DNA of 64,000 bases, from positions 83,798,903 to 83,862,902 of the forward strand of contig OX235262.1 in the NCBI GenBank assembly GCA_944472135.2. The letters are read 5' to 3'. A program made the translations under genes and the position numbers. How positions within the stretch are numbered: the first letter of the stretch is position 1; each line of letters starts with the position of its first letter. Shown here one piece after another: positions 1-11,800 of this stretch. Source of the DNA: Trichobilharzia regenti. Taxonomy: Eukaryota; Platyhelminthes; Trematoda; Strigeidida; Schistosomatidae. Under the pieces are notes generated by a model. That model made no database searches, was not told where the DNA came from, and saw only the letters and a program-made list of their open reading frames with translations.

Positions 1-189
1 GAATGAAATTCATCAACTTGATTGTAATGGAATAATTGTTTGGTGAATCCATCTTGAAGGATCCATTTACAATATTTATACCTTTGTGGGGGTTTCAACT
101 GAATTTGCCACTACTATGTGCTTTTCTCCTGCACTGTTTATCATTGTTCTGACATTTGCATATCATCTATTAACTTGATGTTTATTATA

Positions 190-912
190 CATGTCCAAAC
201 CAAGTTCACTTTTAAAAGTTCGAAAAAAATTCGGGCATTGGGTATATGCTATTCATTACAATAAGGGTTTTTGTATTTCCCAATGAATGAAAAACAAAAC
301 GACATTGTTTTTACTGACGTTTAGCTATTTAATGCTGCTAATAGCTTCATCAAAGTATTATTAAACCGGAATTTACAAAATCTCAGTATATATATAACAA
401 AGAGTTAAGAGGTGAGAAAATAGACAAGTTAGGTCAAGTTAAAGGGACATATTGAAAGTCAAAATAACAATGAAGATCACTAAACCAAATAACAAAGGTA
501 ATAGTGCGTCTCTTATGATATCAAAGTAAAGTTTACTAACTTGATCATCGTTCGTCAGTTTGAGGTCATTTCCCGTTGTCAAGTTGGTCAGTTGGTATCG
601 ATAACAAAACCAAGTGTAGATTGTTGGATTTTATCAGTGTGTAAAATTATAAAAGTAGTGTGTGTTTACATAGTGAACGTGCATATCACATTCATGTTGA
701 TTTTGTCACTTCATGGGAGAGGTAGGTGTTGTAACCAGGTCAGATTCTGTTTTATTCCATCATTCCTATTCAGACAATTTGGATTCCACTTGTTATGAAG
801 TTCTTCTGATATTAAACGTTCTTTGTGATGTCCAAACCAAGTTCACTTTTAAAAGTTTAAAAAAAATTTGGGCATTGGGTATATGATATTTTTTATAATA
901 AAGGTTTTTGTA
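190..912. repeat. PLE terminal (pLTR-like) unit with end direct repeats
   Basis: A block of about 85 bp at 190-276 recurs in direct orientation at 828-912, enclosing some 550 bp that match 53905-54475 closely. The same 5' sequence appears inverted at the right end of the PLE copy ending at 55413. Tandem, partly repeated and partly inverted ends are typical of Penelope-like elements, so I read this as the terminal repeat unit of the PLE-C family. It has no coding capacity; open frames here are short and lack family features. A small RTE fragment begins where the second repeat ends. Confidence 0.6.
312..357 (-). ncRNA. Degenerate hammerhead-like motif in PLE-C terminal repeat
   Basis: On the minus strand a 4-bp stem I (TACT 357-354 with AGTA 315-312) encloses a TTGATGA core (353-347), a 6-bp stem II (GCTATT 345-340 with AATAGC 329-324), TAAA in place of GAAA, and CGTC. 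The homologous block at 53962-54007 keeps GAAA but has lost the TGATGA half. The first core base is T rather than C, so this copy should be inactive. Terminal hammerheads with minimal stem III are known in PLEs; assignment here is structural inference. Confidence 0.4.
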
Positions 913-1165
913 CAAATCCAGTCCACCACAATTAGGAATATCATTGGTGATAATAAGCACCCTTGTCTGACTGATTCCTGTGATTACTCCAAACGCCTCG
1001 CTGAGTTTTCCGTTGTAGATGACTTGACATGTGCCGTTGTCGTACACCTGTTAGATAAGTTTGGTGAATATTTAAGGTACGCCATAGTATTCGAGTATTT
1101 TCCAAATTACTTCGTGGTCAACGCTGTCGAAGGCCTTCTCAAAATCCACATATTAAAGGAGGACA
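905..1165 (-). pseudogene. RTE-like reverse transcriptase fragment
   Basis: The minus strand encodes an RT palm fragment. It starts with residues resembling the conserved FDSVDHEVIW region, continues through YDNGTCQVIYNGKLSEAFGV, then diverges after the normally conserved R-QGC motif. The same stretch is better preserved at 36001-36273. It is truncated at both ends and inserted next to the PLE-C terminal repeat. No endonuclease or catalytic aspartate box is present, so this is a relic. Confidence 0.7.
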
Positions 1166-1169
1166 AATT

Positions 1170-2110
1170 CTGAATGTATTTATGAAGAACTATCTATTCT
1201 TTCTTATAAAATAAAATTTTTTTCCTAAGTCTGTCTTATATTAGCTGCATGCAAAGCAGCAAAGTTTTATTATCCTTTGTGGAGGAAGACCAATGTCAAA
1301 AGTGTTGCTCTTCATAAATGATTTAAACGAAGGGATTTGTGCAAATGAGAACTAATAGCGCCGCAGGGGGATTAAAACAGCAACAAAAAAAACCCACTTC
1401 AATTTTATTATCTGGAGATTTCCCCTTCTCCTTCTTCTTTTTCTTTTTTTGTCTTCTTGAATTGCTTTATTGAGACATGTTACTGTTTATTCATTTTGCA
1501 TTCAAAATTTCTCATTACTCCTTCCTAATTCACCTACCCCTTAAATAAATAAATATCTATCTAAATATTCTTTTATGGAATTATAAATCACATATATAAT
1601 TTTTTAAGTATTAAATTTATATAAATCTACGAATTGCGTGACTGAAACTATTTCCCCCAGATGATTTAATTTCAAGAGAAGACAATAAAGAGGAGAGGAG
1701 TAGTATATTTTCAATGAATCCTAGTATTTATTTAGTTTGGTGGTTATGTAAGAGTGAGTGGCCAAGTTGAGAATAGACCTCAACTTGAACAGTTTAAAAT
1801 AGTGAAATAAGCTTTTAATCCTTTTGGACTATTAAACTTTGAAGTATTTTATTCTACACAACCTCTTATACTAAGAATCCTACTTCAGTTAATGCGTATT
1901 AATTTTAGCCTAGTTGGGGGTTTAATGAACAATTAAAATAATTTAGACTCTTGAAGAAAAAAAAGGAGAGATAAGTTCTTGAATAAAGTAATTGTGGCGT
2001 GCAGTGGATTATGTGACATTTTTAGGGGGGAATTTTTGAGCAATGAATAAGCATAGGGATGGTTTTGTCTTTTTTTATATTTTAATGTTCTTTCTTGTAC
2101 ATTTAATTAT
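1170..2110. other. AT-rich stretch without recognised gene
   Basis: Contains poly-pyrimidine and poly-A runs and short TTATTA repeats near 2107-2120, the latter probably the 3' tail of the adjoining RTE fragment. I see no conserved domain in any frame. Confidence 0.5.
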
Positions 2111-2114
2111 TATT

Positions 2115-2825
2115 ATTATATCCTTTAATTCCTAGAGGAACAAAGGGCTTCAGCCAAACGTCTCCATTGCGTTCAATTCTCTGCTAGAGTTTTCACCCCG
2201 CTCCAAGTCTGCCCACACGCTTTCATCTCCTCTTTACATCACCTCCTCCAAGTCACCCTTGCACTGACGACCAACTCGCCACTTCCCTTTTGGGCTCCAC
2301 TCGAGCAATGGCTTGTCTATTGATGTCACTTGATGGCTTGTTTCCTCAGCGTATGGCCGATCCATCTCCATTTCTTCCTGCCTATTTGATGCACAATCGG
2401 TCGCTGCTGGGTTGGTTCGCTCATTGCCAGAGATCCCTGTTGATGATCTTTTCTGGCCATCTGATCTAGAGTAGTATTCAGCGAAGTCAACTGTTAATGA
2501 AGGTCTGAAGTTTGTTTGAGATGCTCTTTTTGACGCGCTGGTCAAGTCTCTGATCCGTATAGTAAGTAGCAGTGACTGACTTCACATTGGAGTTGAAAAT
2601 CCGGATGTTATTTTTGATACTGAGTGCTGTTGACCTCCACACAGACTTGAGAGTAATGAAAGCTTCTCTCGCTTTTCCACTTCTTGCTTTGATATCCTCA
2701 TCAGTTCCGTCCGCCTGTAGTTGAAACGATGCTTCCCTGGTAGGTGGGTAAAGGAGGTTGTTTCTTTCAGGTTCCTCCTAGTTATGCTGATTGTTATCTT
2801 TTGTTGTTGCTGTTGGCCAGGAATC
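2115..2825 (-). pseudogene. RTE-a 3' end (RT C-terminus), decayed
   Basis: Minus-strand frames match the C-terminal part of the RTE-a family seen at 34445-35360 and 61100-61870: a glutamine-rich patch, the VSTTGGTDED-like region, a segment resembling SNVKSVLLYGSETW, and a terminal region resembling IGHTLRKPSSD, followed by an A/T-rich microsatellite tail. Several frameshifts and stops break the reading. The fragment lacks RT catalytic and endonuclease domains and is 5' truncated, as usual for non-LTR insertions. Confidence 0.75.
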
Positions 2826-2889
2826 AGTTAATTACCAGTCGCTAACTTACTCTGTACTCATTTCGTGGAAAGATGAAGCAATATATGTA

Positions 2890-3009
2890 TCGAATCTCAG
2901 TGGTTGCGCACTGCCGATGATTCCCAAACTAGGATGAAACGGCAGCTATCCAGTACTCCCTGGTTTTCAATGGTTCTCTAACTGATATCAGTCCGTGATC
3001 AACTTGTAG
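2890..3009 (+). repeat. SINE-A 3' fragment with decayed hammerhead
   Basis: Retains the SINE-A tail (the TGGTTTTCAATGGTTCTCTAA block and its downstream ACTGATATCAG) and a scrambled hammerhead with CCGATGA core, TCCCAAACTAGGA loop region and GATGAAA. Both core halves carry substitutions. It resembles the SINE-A-II subfamily found at 24.0 and 26.9 kb. Confidence 0.65.
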
Positions 3010-3764
3010 AAATATATAATAATAATGATTTACTTTTTTCCAAAAACAGTACTTGTGATACAGAATGGAATTTTCACCATTATTCACAATATTGCATCTA
3101 ATTTTCTCAAATTGTTAAAGAAAATTAATCACACAGATGTCAAAAACATGCAGCATATAAAATGGAAATAATAATAATGATAACAGCTAAGGTAATAATA
3201 ATACAGTTGAAAACTGCCGTGGGCTTGTTACACACAGTATTGTCAGTGCGGTATAGAAATCCTAGCATGTTTAAAAATATTGAATATAATGTTCTCTTTA
3301 CATGATATGATGAGGGAAAAAACAAAGAATACAGCAGTCATAGAAATAAGTTGGTGTTTGGAATTAGGAGAGTAAAACAAAGAAGCAATATGGACCATAA
3401 ATATGATAGAAATAATAAAAGTAAAACTTGAGGGTATATAAGGATGGATGGATGGAGGAAATTGTTTATTTACTAGATGAAAAAAGGTTAGTTAATTGTT
3501 GCCTAACACTATTTTCATCACATAAAATACGTGTCAAGTATGGTATCATAGAATTTTCTATGCTTAGAAGTGCGAGCCTACAGTTTTCTGAAGTTACTTG
3601 TTGTTCTACCTTAGGAGATGCAAGGTGAAAGCTGAGGTTAAAGTGGATACTCCAAGTCAGACAAAATCCCTATGAAAAATTTATTGGATGAATATATAGC
3701 ATGAAAGTTCGTGAATAATATTTGTTAGCGGAGAGCATTTTCTCTCAGTATTTGACAGTGTTTA
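3010..3764. other. AT-rich stretch without recognised gene
   Basis: A/T-rich with short ATA and AAT microsatellite-like tracts near 3020 and 3165-3200. Short open frames lack any recognisable domain. Confidence 0.5.
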
Positions 3765-4200
3765 GGGTTACTAAGTAGTAACTAATGCCATGCGTCGACT
3801 TCTTGGTTTGGTGTGGACTGAATTCTGCCCACTCAAGTTTGCAGCGTAAAAAAATATTCTAGATTGCTTTCCATTGTGGTGCATTCTGAATTGATTTTCG
3901 GATGGTTAGTGGCAATCACCGGGAAGCCTTAGATTGTAGCTTCGAACTCATCAGCAAGGTAGTCTTGAAGGAACTCATATACCCTTTGGGATTTGAACCC
4001 TGGTCACTCAGTGTTGCAGTTTGAAACGGTACTACTCGGCTGTTGAGGCTTGCGGTCGATCTCAGTGTGTGTTCACGTCTATAACTGCATCATTGAGGGA
4101 ACATGAGTTTCTTCAACAATGCCGTACTGATGAGCCCGAAATTTAAGTCCAAGGCTTCCTGTCGATTACCATCAACCATCAAATGTTTAAGGGTTGGTGG
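3765..4200 (-). repeat. SINE-E copy: tRNA-like head and CTGATGA motifs
   Basis: Minus-strand tRNA-like promoter elements lie around 3990-4050: a box B-like GGTTCAAATCC and an upstream box A-like segment. Sequence on the plus strand at 4126-4170 and on the minus strand at 3905-3960 is mutually homologous; each carries CTGATGA, so the copy is partly inverted. The left block (3765-3850) corresponds to the right block of the second copy at 40375-40700, meaning the two copies are circular permutations of each other. Confidence 0.55.
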
Positions 4201-4932
4201 AACAACATAATCTTTAGTAGTAATACAGAGAGAATGTTTAGGTTTCTAATGTAATGGGTAAATATATATTTTTATATTAACCCATTACATAGGAGCGACC
4301 TTATGGGTTGCTCCCCTTAGAATCAGGAAGACAAGGAATAAAGCAATCAGAACAACAACACCAAAAGGAAAATAATTCACAACAGGAAGGGCAACAAGCG
4401 ACAACAACAATAAAAAATTAACCTTAGCAGTAGTATTACAGTCAGATACAGTTAGCAGAAACGATACCAAAATCATAGACTCACTGACTTGAGCCGACTT
4501 AGACTTGTAGATCCATCAATATATACAATTCTAGATATTAGTTAGTGTTAGACAGTCACAAAATGGCAAGCAGATAGTTATAAGTATTATCGGTCAATAA
4601 GATTAAATCGACAGATTCAGTGTTTGAAAGGCAAATAATTACAATAAGTTCCACAATCATTCTAGTTAAAATTCAAAAACTCATAACAATTTAGTCGTTC
4701 CGAATGAAAAAGACTTTCTAATAAGCAGAAATGTGTACTAATAAACATCGTAATCCTTTGATTATGTTGTATGTTTTGTTGCTGATATATTTCATACTTC
4801 TGAGTCTTATTTACTGAATGAGGGTCTCTTAACGTGCAGAAATATGTTATAAGAATTAATAGTGACTATATTTCACTTAGTCTCATCAAGTAGATCAGAT
4901 AGTGTAACATGAATAACTTTAGTATACAAAAG
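4201..4932. other. AT-rich stretch with a 10-bp hairpin
   Basis: TGTAATGGGT at 4250-4259 pairs with its complement at 4280-4289 around a 20-nt AT-rich loop. No coding sequence is recognised; a 63-codon hydrophobic minus-strand frame (4285-4476) has no supporting context. Confidence 0.4.
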
Positions 4933-6575
4933 AAATCTTTATTGCTTGTTTTAAATTCGTATCGGGAAATAAATGTTTTCAAAAGAAACTTTGGTAAACT
5001 TCCACTTCGAACTGTGTAAATCGCAAATCATGAATTCGATTTAATGACATTATTAATTCACCTGGGTAACTGGTCAGTTTTTCCGTGGTTTGCATTGACT
5101 AAACTCAGTGAACTGAGTCAAAACCAGGTAAACGGCTGGTAAGCTCGAACGCAAACGATCAAAACTAACATCCAGTGTTTGGATTATTTTGATCTGGCTG
5201 ACAAACACTAGTGTTTAACGCAGAGGGTTTCCAGCCACCGATATCAGTCGATCAGTAGTACATAGCATCACGTAGATCTCAAAATCAAGATGAATTCCTA
5301 GTGTAACCATGAATATAAAACTGTTTTAAGTGGTATTCTTGTTTTTATCTCTTTGTGGAATAGTAGTTTGGGATTCGTACAACTCAGACAGGGTGATACT
5401 TTGAAGATCTAGAAAAAATGTTTATTTATAGCACTACATACAGTCATACGATAATAGAATAGAATGAGATAAAGTAGCACTGCTACAATCTAACATGGAA
5501 AGGTGGTGGGAGAGTTCGACAACAGAAGCTGCCTTTTAGCGGAATAACTGAAGCTACATTCCATAGTAATGCATCTGTACTTATTTCACTAATTAATACT
5601 CTAAAGAAATTAGCCCCTGCAAAACAATCCAAACAGTTCCGAAGAAACCTGTCTATACAGGATGTACAGGAAGTACTCAAGCGAAGACTCGATACAGCTG
5701 CAAAACTTGTTATCGTTAACACCATCAAGCGAGTGCTTCAACAATCTGAGAAAGACCAGTCGCCAATCATGGACACTTCAAACTACGTATATCAATTTGA
5801 GTGTGTTTGTGAAAGCAAATCCATAGGTCGTACAGAAAGGCAGTTGTCTACTCGCATGATGGAGCACTTTCCAAAATGATTGAAAACAGCTGGGTGCAAA
5901 GTGCCAAAATCCTTAATAACAAAACATCTTGTGGACTACGGACATGATATCGACGCGGTCAAGTCATTCACTATTGTCAGCAGACAAAGAAACAAGAAGA
6001 TGCTTGCAAATGAAGAGGCATGTGCAACTCGAATTTATAAACCAGGTCTCTGTGTACAAAAAAAGATGGTCGTGACTCTGAATCTACTATGGTAATACGT
6101 TTTACTTATTATTATACCTCTTATTATTATTGATTCATTTAAAACTACCCTTTATCAGTAGGATTATCTTAACTCACTTCAACACTATTATTATTGTTAT
6201 TATAACTATTACCATTGATATTACTCTGTATGCAATTCTTGTTATATTCTCTAATGACTAATTGTTTATCTAAGTGATGTAATTGAGGCGTAATGCAATT
6301 TATCTTAATTTTGATCTCTCATACTCTCTCTCCCCTTATCTATTTGAACGTGACCTGGAAAGCATTCGTACCTGTTTTTCTGCATGACTAATTCAATGTA
6401 GTTTGTTTACTTATCAGTCTTATATCTCCCAATGTAATTTCAAAAGTATATATATCCGTGTATGTAAAGTATTCGGTTGAAGAGTTCTACCGAAATTTGA
6501 TGAATTCATTAAATCCTGCTTAATTAACCTTTATTGATTGTTTTAAATTCGTATCGGAAAATAAATGTTTTCAGT
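4933..6575 (+). mobile_element. PLE-C copy, 5' truncated, with short end repeats
   Basis: A roughly 45-bp block at about 4940-4984 recurs directly at about 6527-6571, bracketing a C-terminal PLE coding fragment and its 3' untranslated region with TTATTATTA-type microsatellite. The 3' region (6090-6575) is closely shared with 54830-55340, which establishes the family. The 5' RT domain is absent. Confidence 0.65.
5478..6095 (+). pseudogene. PLE-C RT thumb plus GIY-YIG endonuclease, one in-frame stop
   Basis: A single frame runs from 5478, is interrupted by TGA at 5877-5879, and resumes to 6095. The first part resembles the PLE thumb (LSIQDVQEVLKRRL). Next comes a cysteine pair in YQFECVCESK and the GIY-YIG-type motif SIGRTERQLSTRMMEH, in which the usual YIG tyrosine is S. 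The C-terminal part (SLITKHLVDYGHD ... YKPGLCVQKK) is the conserved PLE tail. In intact elements this endonuclease nicks target DNA for target-primed reverse transcription. The RT palm is missing. Confidence 0.8.
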
Positions 6576-7190
6576 ACCTATTTCTGGTAACAAGGAAACT
6601 ATACTGTCTCTTTGACAAATGAAATAAAGAGAATTAGATCTGTAGAAAATAAGTTTTTTTTAAAGTTGTGACGTCACACTTGATGCGATTAGGAACAGTA
6701 AAACGTCAAATTCACAATTTACAAATTAGTTATCAGTTTGCAAGGCGTACTGTTCGAGGGGGTGAAATTTCACTACAGTTTTCTATGGAAACCAAATTAT
6801 TCAAATCCTAATCTGTGATCTGCTTGATACCATGAATGATGTTGATCAAGAAATTAAGCATATTTGCATGAAACTGTAATGCTGCTGATTGATTAAGATG
6901 AGTAGTTGTTCAGCACTCATATCAACTAGTAGCGCTTGCTAACCAGATTGAGGCGATGTAAACACCAGTTCGCCAGAGTAGCTAACCAGAAGTGTAATTC
7001 AACTGTCTGAGCTGATTCAAACCAGGTACACTATTGATGAGTTTAGTCCCAAAACGAGCGCGACAGGCGTCCGATGTTTCAGTCATCTCCACTTGAGTAG
7101 TAATCACTACCGGTTGATACGGATGATAAACAACTTCTCAATTTTTTAAATTGAATTTTAGATTTTTCCGTCGATTGATTGAACCGAATT
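6576..7190. other. No gene; possible decayed hammerhead SINE at 6990-7100
   Basis: Mostly unremarkable AT-rich DNA. Around 7031-7075 a TTGATGAG, a TAGTCCCAAAACGAG segment and CAGGCGTCC occur in the order expected for a decayed Sm-alpha-type hammerhead; the second core half (GAAA) is lost. Confidence 0.35.
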
Positions 7191-7194
7191 GCTC

Positions 7195-7380
7195 GGTCTC
7201 AGGTTGACATGTTGGCTTCTTGTGGTCTATTGGGTAACGCTTTGGCGTTTGAAACTATGAGCACTGAGTTAGAGCCACGGTGGGAACATCATCATCATTC
7301 TATGGAAAATGCAGGTACATCCAGATGATGAGTCCAAAATAGGACGAAATGCGCATTCTGGATTCCACTGCTAATCACAC
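7195..7380 (+). repeat. Sm-alpha-like SINE with hammerhead
   Basis: A tRNA-like head (box A-like TGGTCTATTGGGTAACG near 7219; degraded box B-like segment near 7265) is followed after a short ATC-rich spacer by a hammerhead (7311-7371). This order, tRNA-like promoter then hammerhead, is the hallmark of the schistosome Sm-alpha family. Related minus-strand fragments lie at 7845-7925, 33340-33540 and 37035-37100. Confidence 0.75.
7311..7371 (+). ncRNA. Sm-alpha-type hammerhead ribozyme, core base changed
   Basis: Stem I is GCAG 7311-7314 with CTGC 7368-7371 plus CCAG 7321-7324 with CTGG 7358-7361, separated by an internal loop. Core ATGATGA (7325-7331) replaces CTGATGA. Stem II is GTCC 7332-7335 with GGAC 7342-7345. 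GAAA is at 7346-7349, and a tiny stem III closes over GCGC. The predicted cleavage triplet is ATT (after 7357). The first core C is A, which should abolish or strongly reduce cleavage. Confidence 0.8.
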
Positions 7381-7943
7381 TCATTTTGATCAACCAGTAG
7401 TATAAGATTTTGTGCAAATGGTAAAATGTATTCAAAACGTCATCTAAGAATTGATATGGTTATTCAGATACTTTTCACAATCATTAAACTTGTTTTGTTT
7501 GATGTTCTTGAACCTTGAACCTTTTAAATTATAAATTAAACAATGTCTTTACCCTTAATATCTCATAATAAAAACTAAGCGTTAACTACTCGTCTGTTTA
7601 ACCCTTCTGAAATAATTTCCCACTTTTATGTCATTAACACATGTAAAATGTTATTTTATTGTTAACTTGAGAAAAGCATGAACTGTGATTTAAAATTACA
7701 ATCAGTAAGCAATTAGGTCTTTTTGACAGTCTCACGAAATTGATTATTTACTAGGAATTTTGTTCTAATGTAGTGTGTATTTGCAGGAAACTAACATAAT
7801 TTATCATTGGTGTATTTTGAGAAGCAATGGAATCCAAGTGTCCCACTATAAATCTCGAACCCAGTACCCACTGTTTCAAACGCAAGAGCGTTATCCATTA
7901 GATCTTTTGGGCAAGTCACCTCTTGTGTAAGAAGTGTTAGTTA
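7381..7943. other. No gene; Sm-alpha head fragment on minus strand
   Basis: The only recognisable item is a minus-strand tRNA-like fragment at 7845-7925, containing a box B-like complement (TCTCGAACCCAG) and the Sm-alpha-like GTTTCAAACGCAAGAGCGTTA segment in antisense. Confidence 0.5.
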
Positions 7944-8835
7944 TTAAGTATTGCTTTACTTTATTATTAATTTACTTAAACGCAGAAAAAATTTGGTACA
8001 GTATGGCCCCAAGAAAGATGCGCCACACAATAATAATAATAAAACAACATACATCAAAAGTAATAAATATAATTAGAGAAGGGATAAAGAACTTCATCTG
8101 GAAGCAAAACAGTCATACTTAACAAGTTCAAACAGTATTCGTCAACTATCATCAGGAAAAGGAGAAAGAAGGAAATTGCAGCACGTTCGCCATTGATGAC
8201 TACGATTCTTGACCATATTCGGTAACGTTTCGAGCCATCGATTGGAGCTACCTCTAACAGACCCCAACCAGGGAGTCGTGACACACCAACCGATGCTAAT
8301 CTAGCACAAACATCCTTCATCCCACGACGCCACATCATGGACTGACCACTCCTCCGCCTTTTCCATCCCGTCCCAGGGTTGACTGGCGAACAGAGGCCTG
8401 TACGGAAGCCTCTGGGATGACATTCGTAGCACATGTCCAAGCCACCGGAGCCGGTGTTTCCAGATGACGACACTCAATGAATGGTGGTCTCCACTGTGTT
8501 CAAACACACTCCGCCTAACCTCAGAATTACTCACGCGATTATTCTATCGAACGCAAGCAATCGTGCGGAGACAGCGATGATCGAACACGCTGAGCCGCCG
8601 CACATCCTCAGCCTACTCGGAGGGGCCAGGTTTCACAAGTGTAGAGCAAGACAGCCCGCATCGAAGCATTGTATACCCGATCTTTGAGAGTCAGGCTAAC
8701 ATCGTGACGGCGCCATAGGTGGCTGAAGTTGATGTATGCCACCCTAGCCTCCAAAGCCTCAGTAAGGTCGGGGGTGGGTGCCTTGCGCTGCGGGTTGGCC
8801 ACCCCTCCGTACACCTCTTGAAATGCTCCCATATG
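7944..8835 (-). pseudogene. LINE RT C-terminal fragment
   Basis: Minus-strand frames contain RT thumb/C-terminal landmarks: NFSHLWRRHDVSLTLKDRVY and LLYTCETWPLR (8608-8832), then KHRLRWLGHVLRMSSQRLPYRP (8301-8534). Both are characteristic of RTE-like ORF C-termini and agree best with the LINE at 48080-49130. Frames shift at least once between blocks. The 3' end shows an AAT microsatellite (about 8030-8042). It lies head-to-head with the LINE that follows. Confidence 0.75.
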
Positions 8836-11800
8836 ACCGGGCGTCTTACATAGCCTCTCCTGAGGAAGTCCTACTCACTGCCTTCACGTGGCGCGGTGTT
8901 TTTCACCGAAGTGAGAGGGCAAAAGCGGATGCCCGGCGCTCTTCACCGGGTTGACTGTCCATTGGATGACAGTCTAGGGGAGATGGCTAAACCCTGATTC
9001 CAAACCTCCAACGACTGGCGTATGAAGCTCACCGGAGCTCACCGGCAGACGTATGGACAAAGGGCTTGTTGGATGTCCTGGATGTCTGGCCCCATTCAAA
9101 AAGGCGTATGAACCGAACTCCGGTCACCGGCTGCCAATGGATAGTGGACTCCTACTCCACTCCTACTGCCTTGTAGGTCACACTTGGTTGTGTAAAGGCT
9201 AGAGCTGCACTCTCAAACAAAAGGCCGAGCGATGCTGGGGACATCACTCGTACCAAATTCCCATGAAACTTCATGAACTCTCTTACAAACAACTCTCACC
9301 ATGCTACGGCGTTCCCGGTAAGCGACGCGCCCTGTGCTCACCCAGTGTGAAAAGTAAGCCAGCTGGGAAATTAACACTTAGAAACCAACTATTTGTTGGC
9401 TGCTGGAATGTTAGGACGCTGTTGGATCCTGGTAGCCAGTCTATCACCATGCGTTCTTTATATGACTACAAGGTGGACATAGCGTGTCTATCTGAAGTGA
9501 GGTTACCCGATCATGGCTCCCGCCGAATAGCCGTATATGGAACAGATTCTTCATTCTGGTTGCTTCATAGTGGACCCCAGAATAATTCGGGACAACATGG
9601 GGTAGCATTTGCTCTCAGTAACAAAGCCAATAATGCCCTAATATCATTCGAACCGGTCAACTCCAGAGTTGCAGTCGCTAGGTTCAAGGGTTCCCCGCTC
9701 GACATTTCTGTTCTCGCTGTCTATGCCCCAACCCTCGACTCTGATGAAAGTATCAAAGACGAATTTTATGACAATCTTCAAGAGGCAATCAACAAAATCC
9801 CAAAGCGTGACGTTCTCATAGTAGCCGGCGATTGGAACGCCCGCACTGGCCCTTCAGACGACGCGACAAAACATATACTAGGCAAACACGGTCTCGATCA
9901 GCGCTGCCGTAATGGTGATAGACTTTTAGCTTTTTCTGATTACAATCGATTATATATCACCAACACTCGATTTCAACACCCTAGAAAACATCTTCTCACC
10001 TGGTATTCGAACGACGGTCGCACTGCACATCAGATCGACTACATCCTAGTGCGCTCACGCTGGATCTCCTCGGTGGAAGACTGTCGATCCTATCGTGGCG
10101 CAGAGGCCGGAAATAAAGGGGGATCAGACCATACTCTAGTTAGGGCGAAATTCAAACTTCGTTTAACAACACGCCAGAAGGCGCGACCTCCGAAGCGTAT
10201 CAATGTTGCCCCGCTTCAATGTTCGACAAAGCGACAAGCCTTGTCCAAACAAATCCAGGCCGAACTAAGCGCCGCAGATGAACCAACATCCACATCTTCT
10301 AATACACCTGAGACACGATGGAATCATTTCAAAGAAGTAGTCTCTAAAGCTTCAATGTCGCATTTGGGTACCACATCCAAGAAGCAGAAAGACTGGATTT
10401 CAGAGCACACCATGCATCTATCCTCGCAAGCCAGAGACGCTCGCCTAGCAAAGTCTCCAGTTTATCGCTCCCTCAGGCGCAAAGCTACACAGTCTGCTAG
10501 GAATGACAGAAATCGCTATTGGTCTAATGTGGCGACTAACATGGAAGCAGCATCAAATGTAGGCGATTTCGGAAAACTTTATCGCCTCATACGCCTATCA
10601 TCTGGCAAACGCCTTAACAGTCATGCTGTGTTACGCACAGCATCAGGAGAAATTATTTCGGACACCAATGGTAAGATGGAACGATGGGCCGAACATTTCA
10701 AGCAGCTACTCAATCGCAACGCTGGTCAACCGTCTCATCGACCGATACGACACTTACCAACACCCTACGTAGTTGACTGCGATCCACCCACTCCAACCGA
10801 AATAGCTAAAACAATTAACAGACTCAGAAACAAAAAAGCTCCGGGCGAAGATGGTCTACCTCCAGAAATATACAAGGCCTGCACTCCAGCGCTAATCGAT
10901 TCGCTGCACTCGCTGTTCTGCTCAATTTGGGAGTCCGAAACCATTCCTTCCGATTGGAGCACCTCAGTTCTGCTACCGTTCCACAAAAAGGGAGACAGGT
11001 CACTATGCGAGAACTACCGAGGCATAAGTCTGATTGATATCGCTGCTAAGGTTTTTGTTTCCATTCTCCTGAACCGCTTCGCGGCCGAACGCCACGTGCG
11101 AACAAGGCCAAATCAAGCCGGATTTCGACCTGGAAGAGGCTGTGTTGATCAATTATTCACACTGCGAAGAATTTTGGAACACAGGGACAAATTCCAACAG
11201 CCGACGGTTGCTTGCTTCATCGACTTCCAGCGGCATTCGACTCAGTTGATCGAGGAGCACTCTGGTATCTAATGGAGCTCGACGGAGTTCCGACCAAGCT
11301 AATCAACCTGCTCAGGTCATACTACTCCAACACCAAAGCTCGAGTCCGAGTGAACGGTGAAGAGTCCGCACTTTTGAGGTAACCAGCGGTGTCCGGCAAG
11401 GTTGTCCAGCATCCCCCATCCTGTTCAATTTCACAGTTGATTGGATTTTGCGGCACGCCCTAACCGAGCACCACGGCGTCCAACTTTCGCCCGATATTCA
11501 CATAACCGACCTCGAATTCGCCGACGACGTCGTGTTATTAGCTGAAAACTTCCCCGATATGCAACAGGCGCTCGACCAGATAAACCACCTCGCGCCTACT
11601 ATCGGTTTGAAAATTAACACTTCCAAAACCAAAATGTTTTCGAACACATCCACCAGCAATGATGAAATCTTATCCCTAAATGGAGCACCTATTGAAATTG
11701 TGCCATCCTTCAGATATCTGGGATCCATAATGCTCCCCAACGGCCAAGCGAAAAACGAAGTGAATGCGCGAATCTCCAACGCCCGGAATGCGTTTCTACA

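Noticed and set aside
8301..8687. Overlapping plus- and minus-strand open frames as separate genes
   Set aside because: The minus frame is a LINE C-terminus; the plus frame is its antisense shadow.
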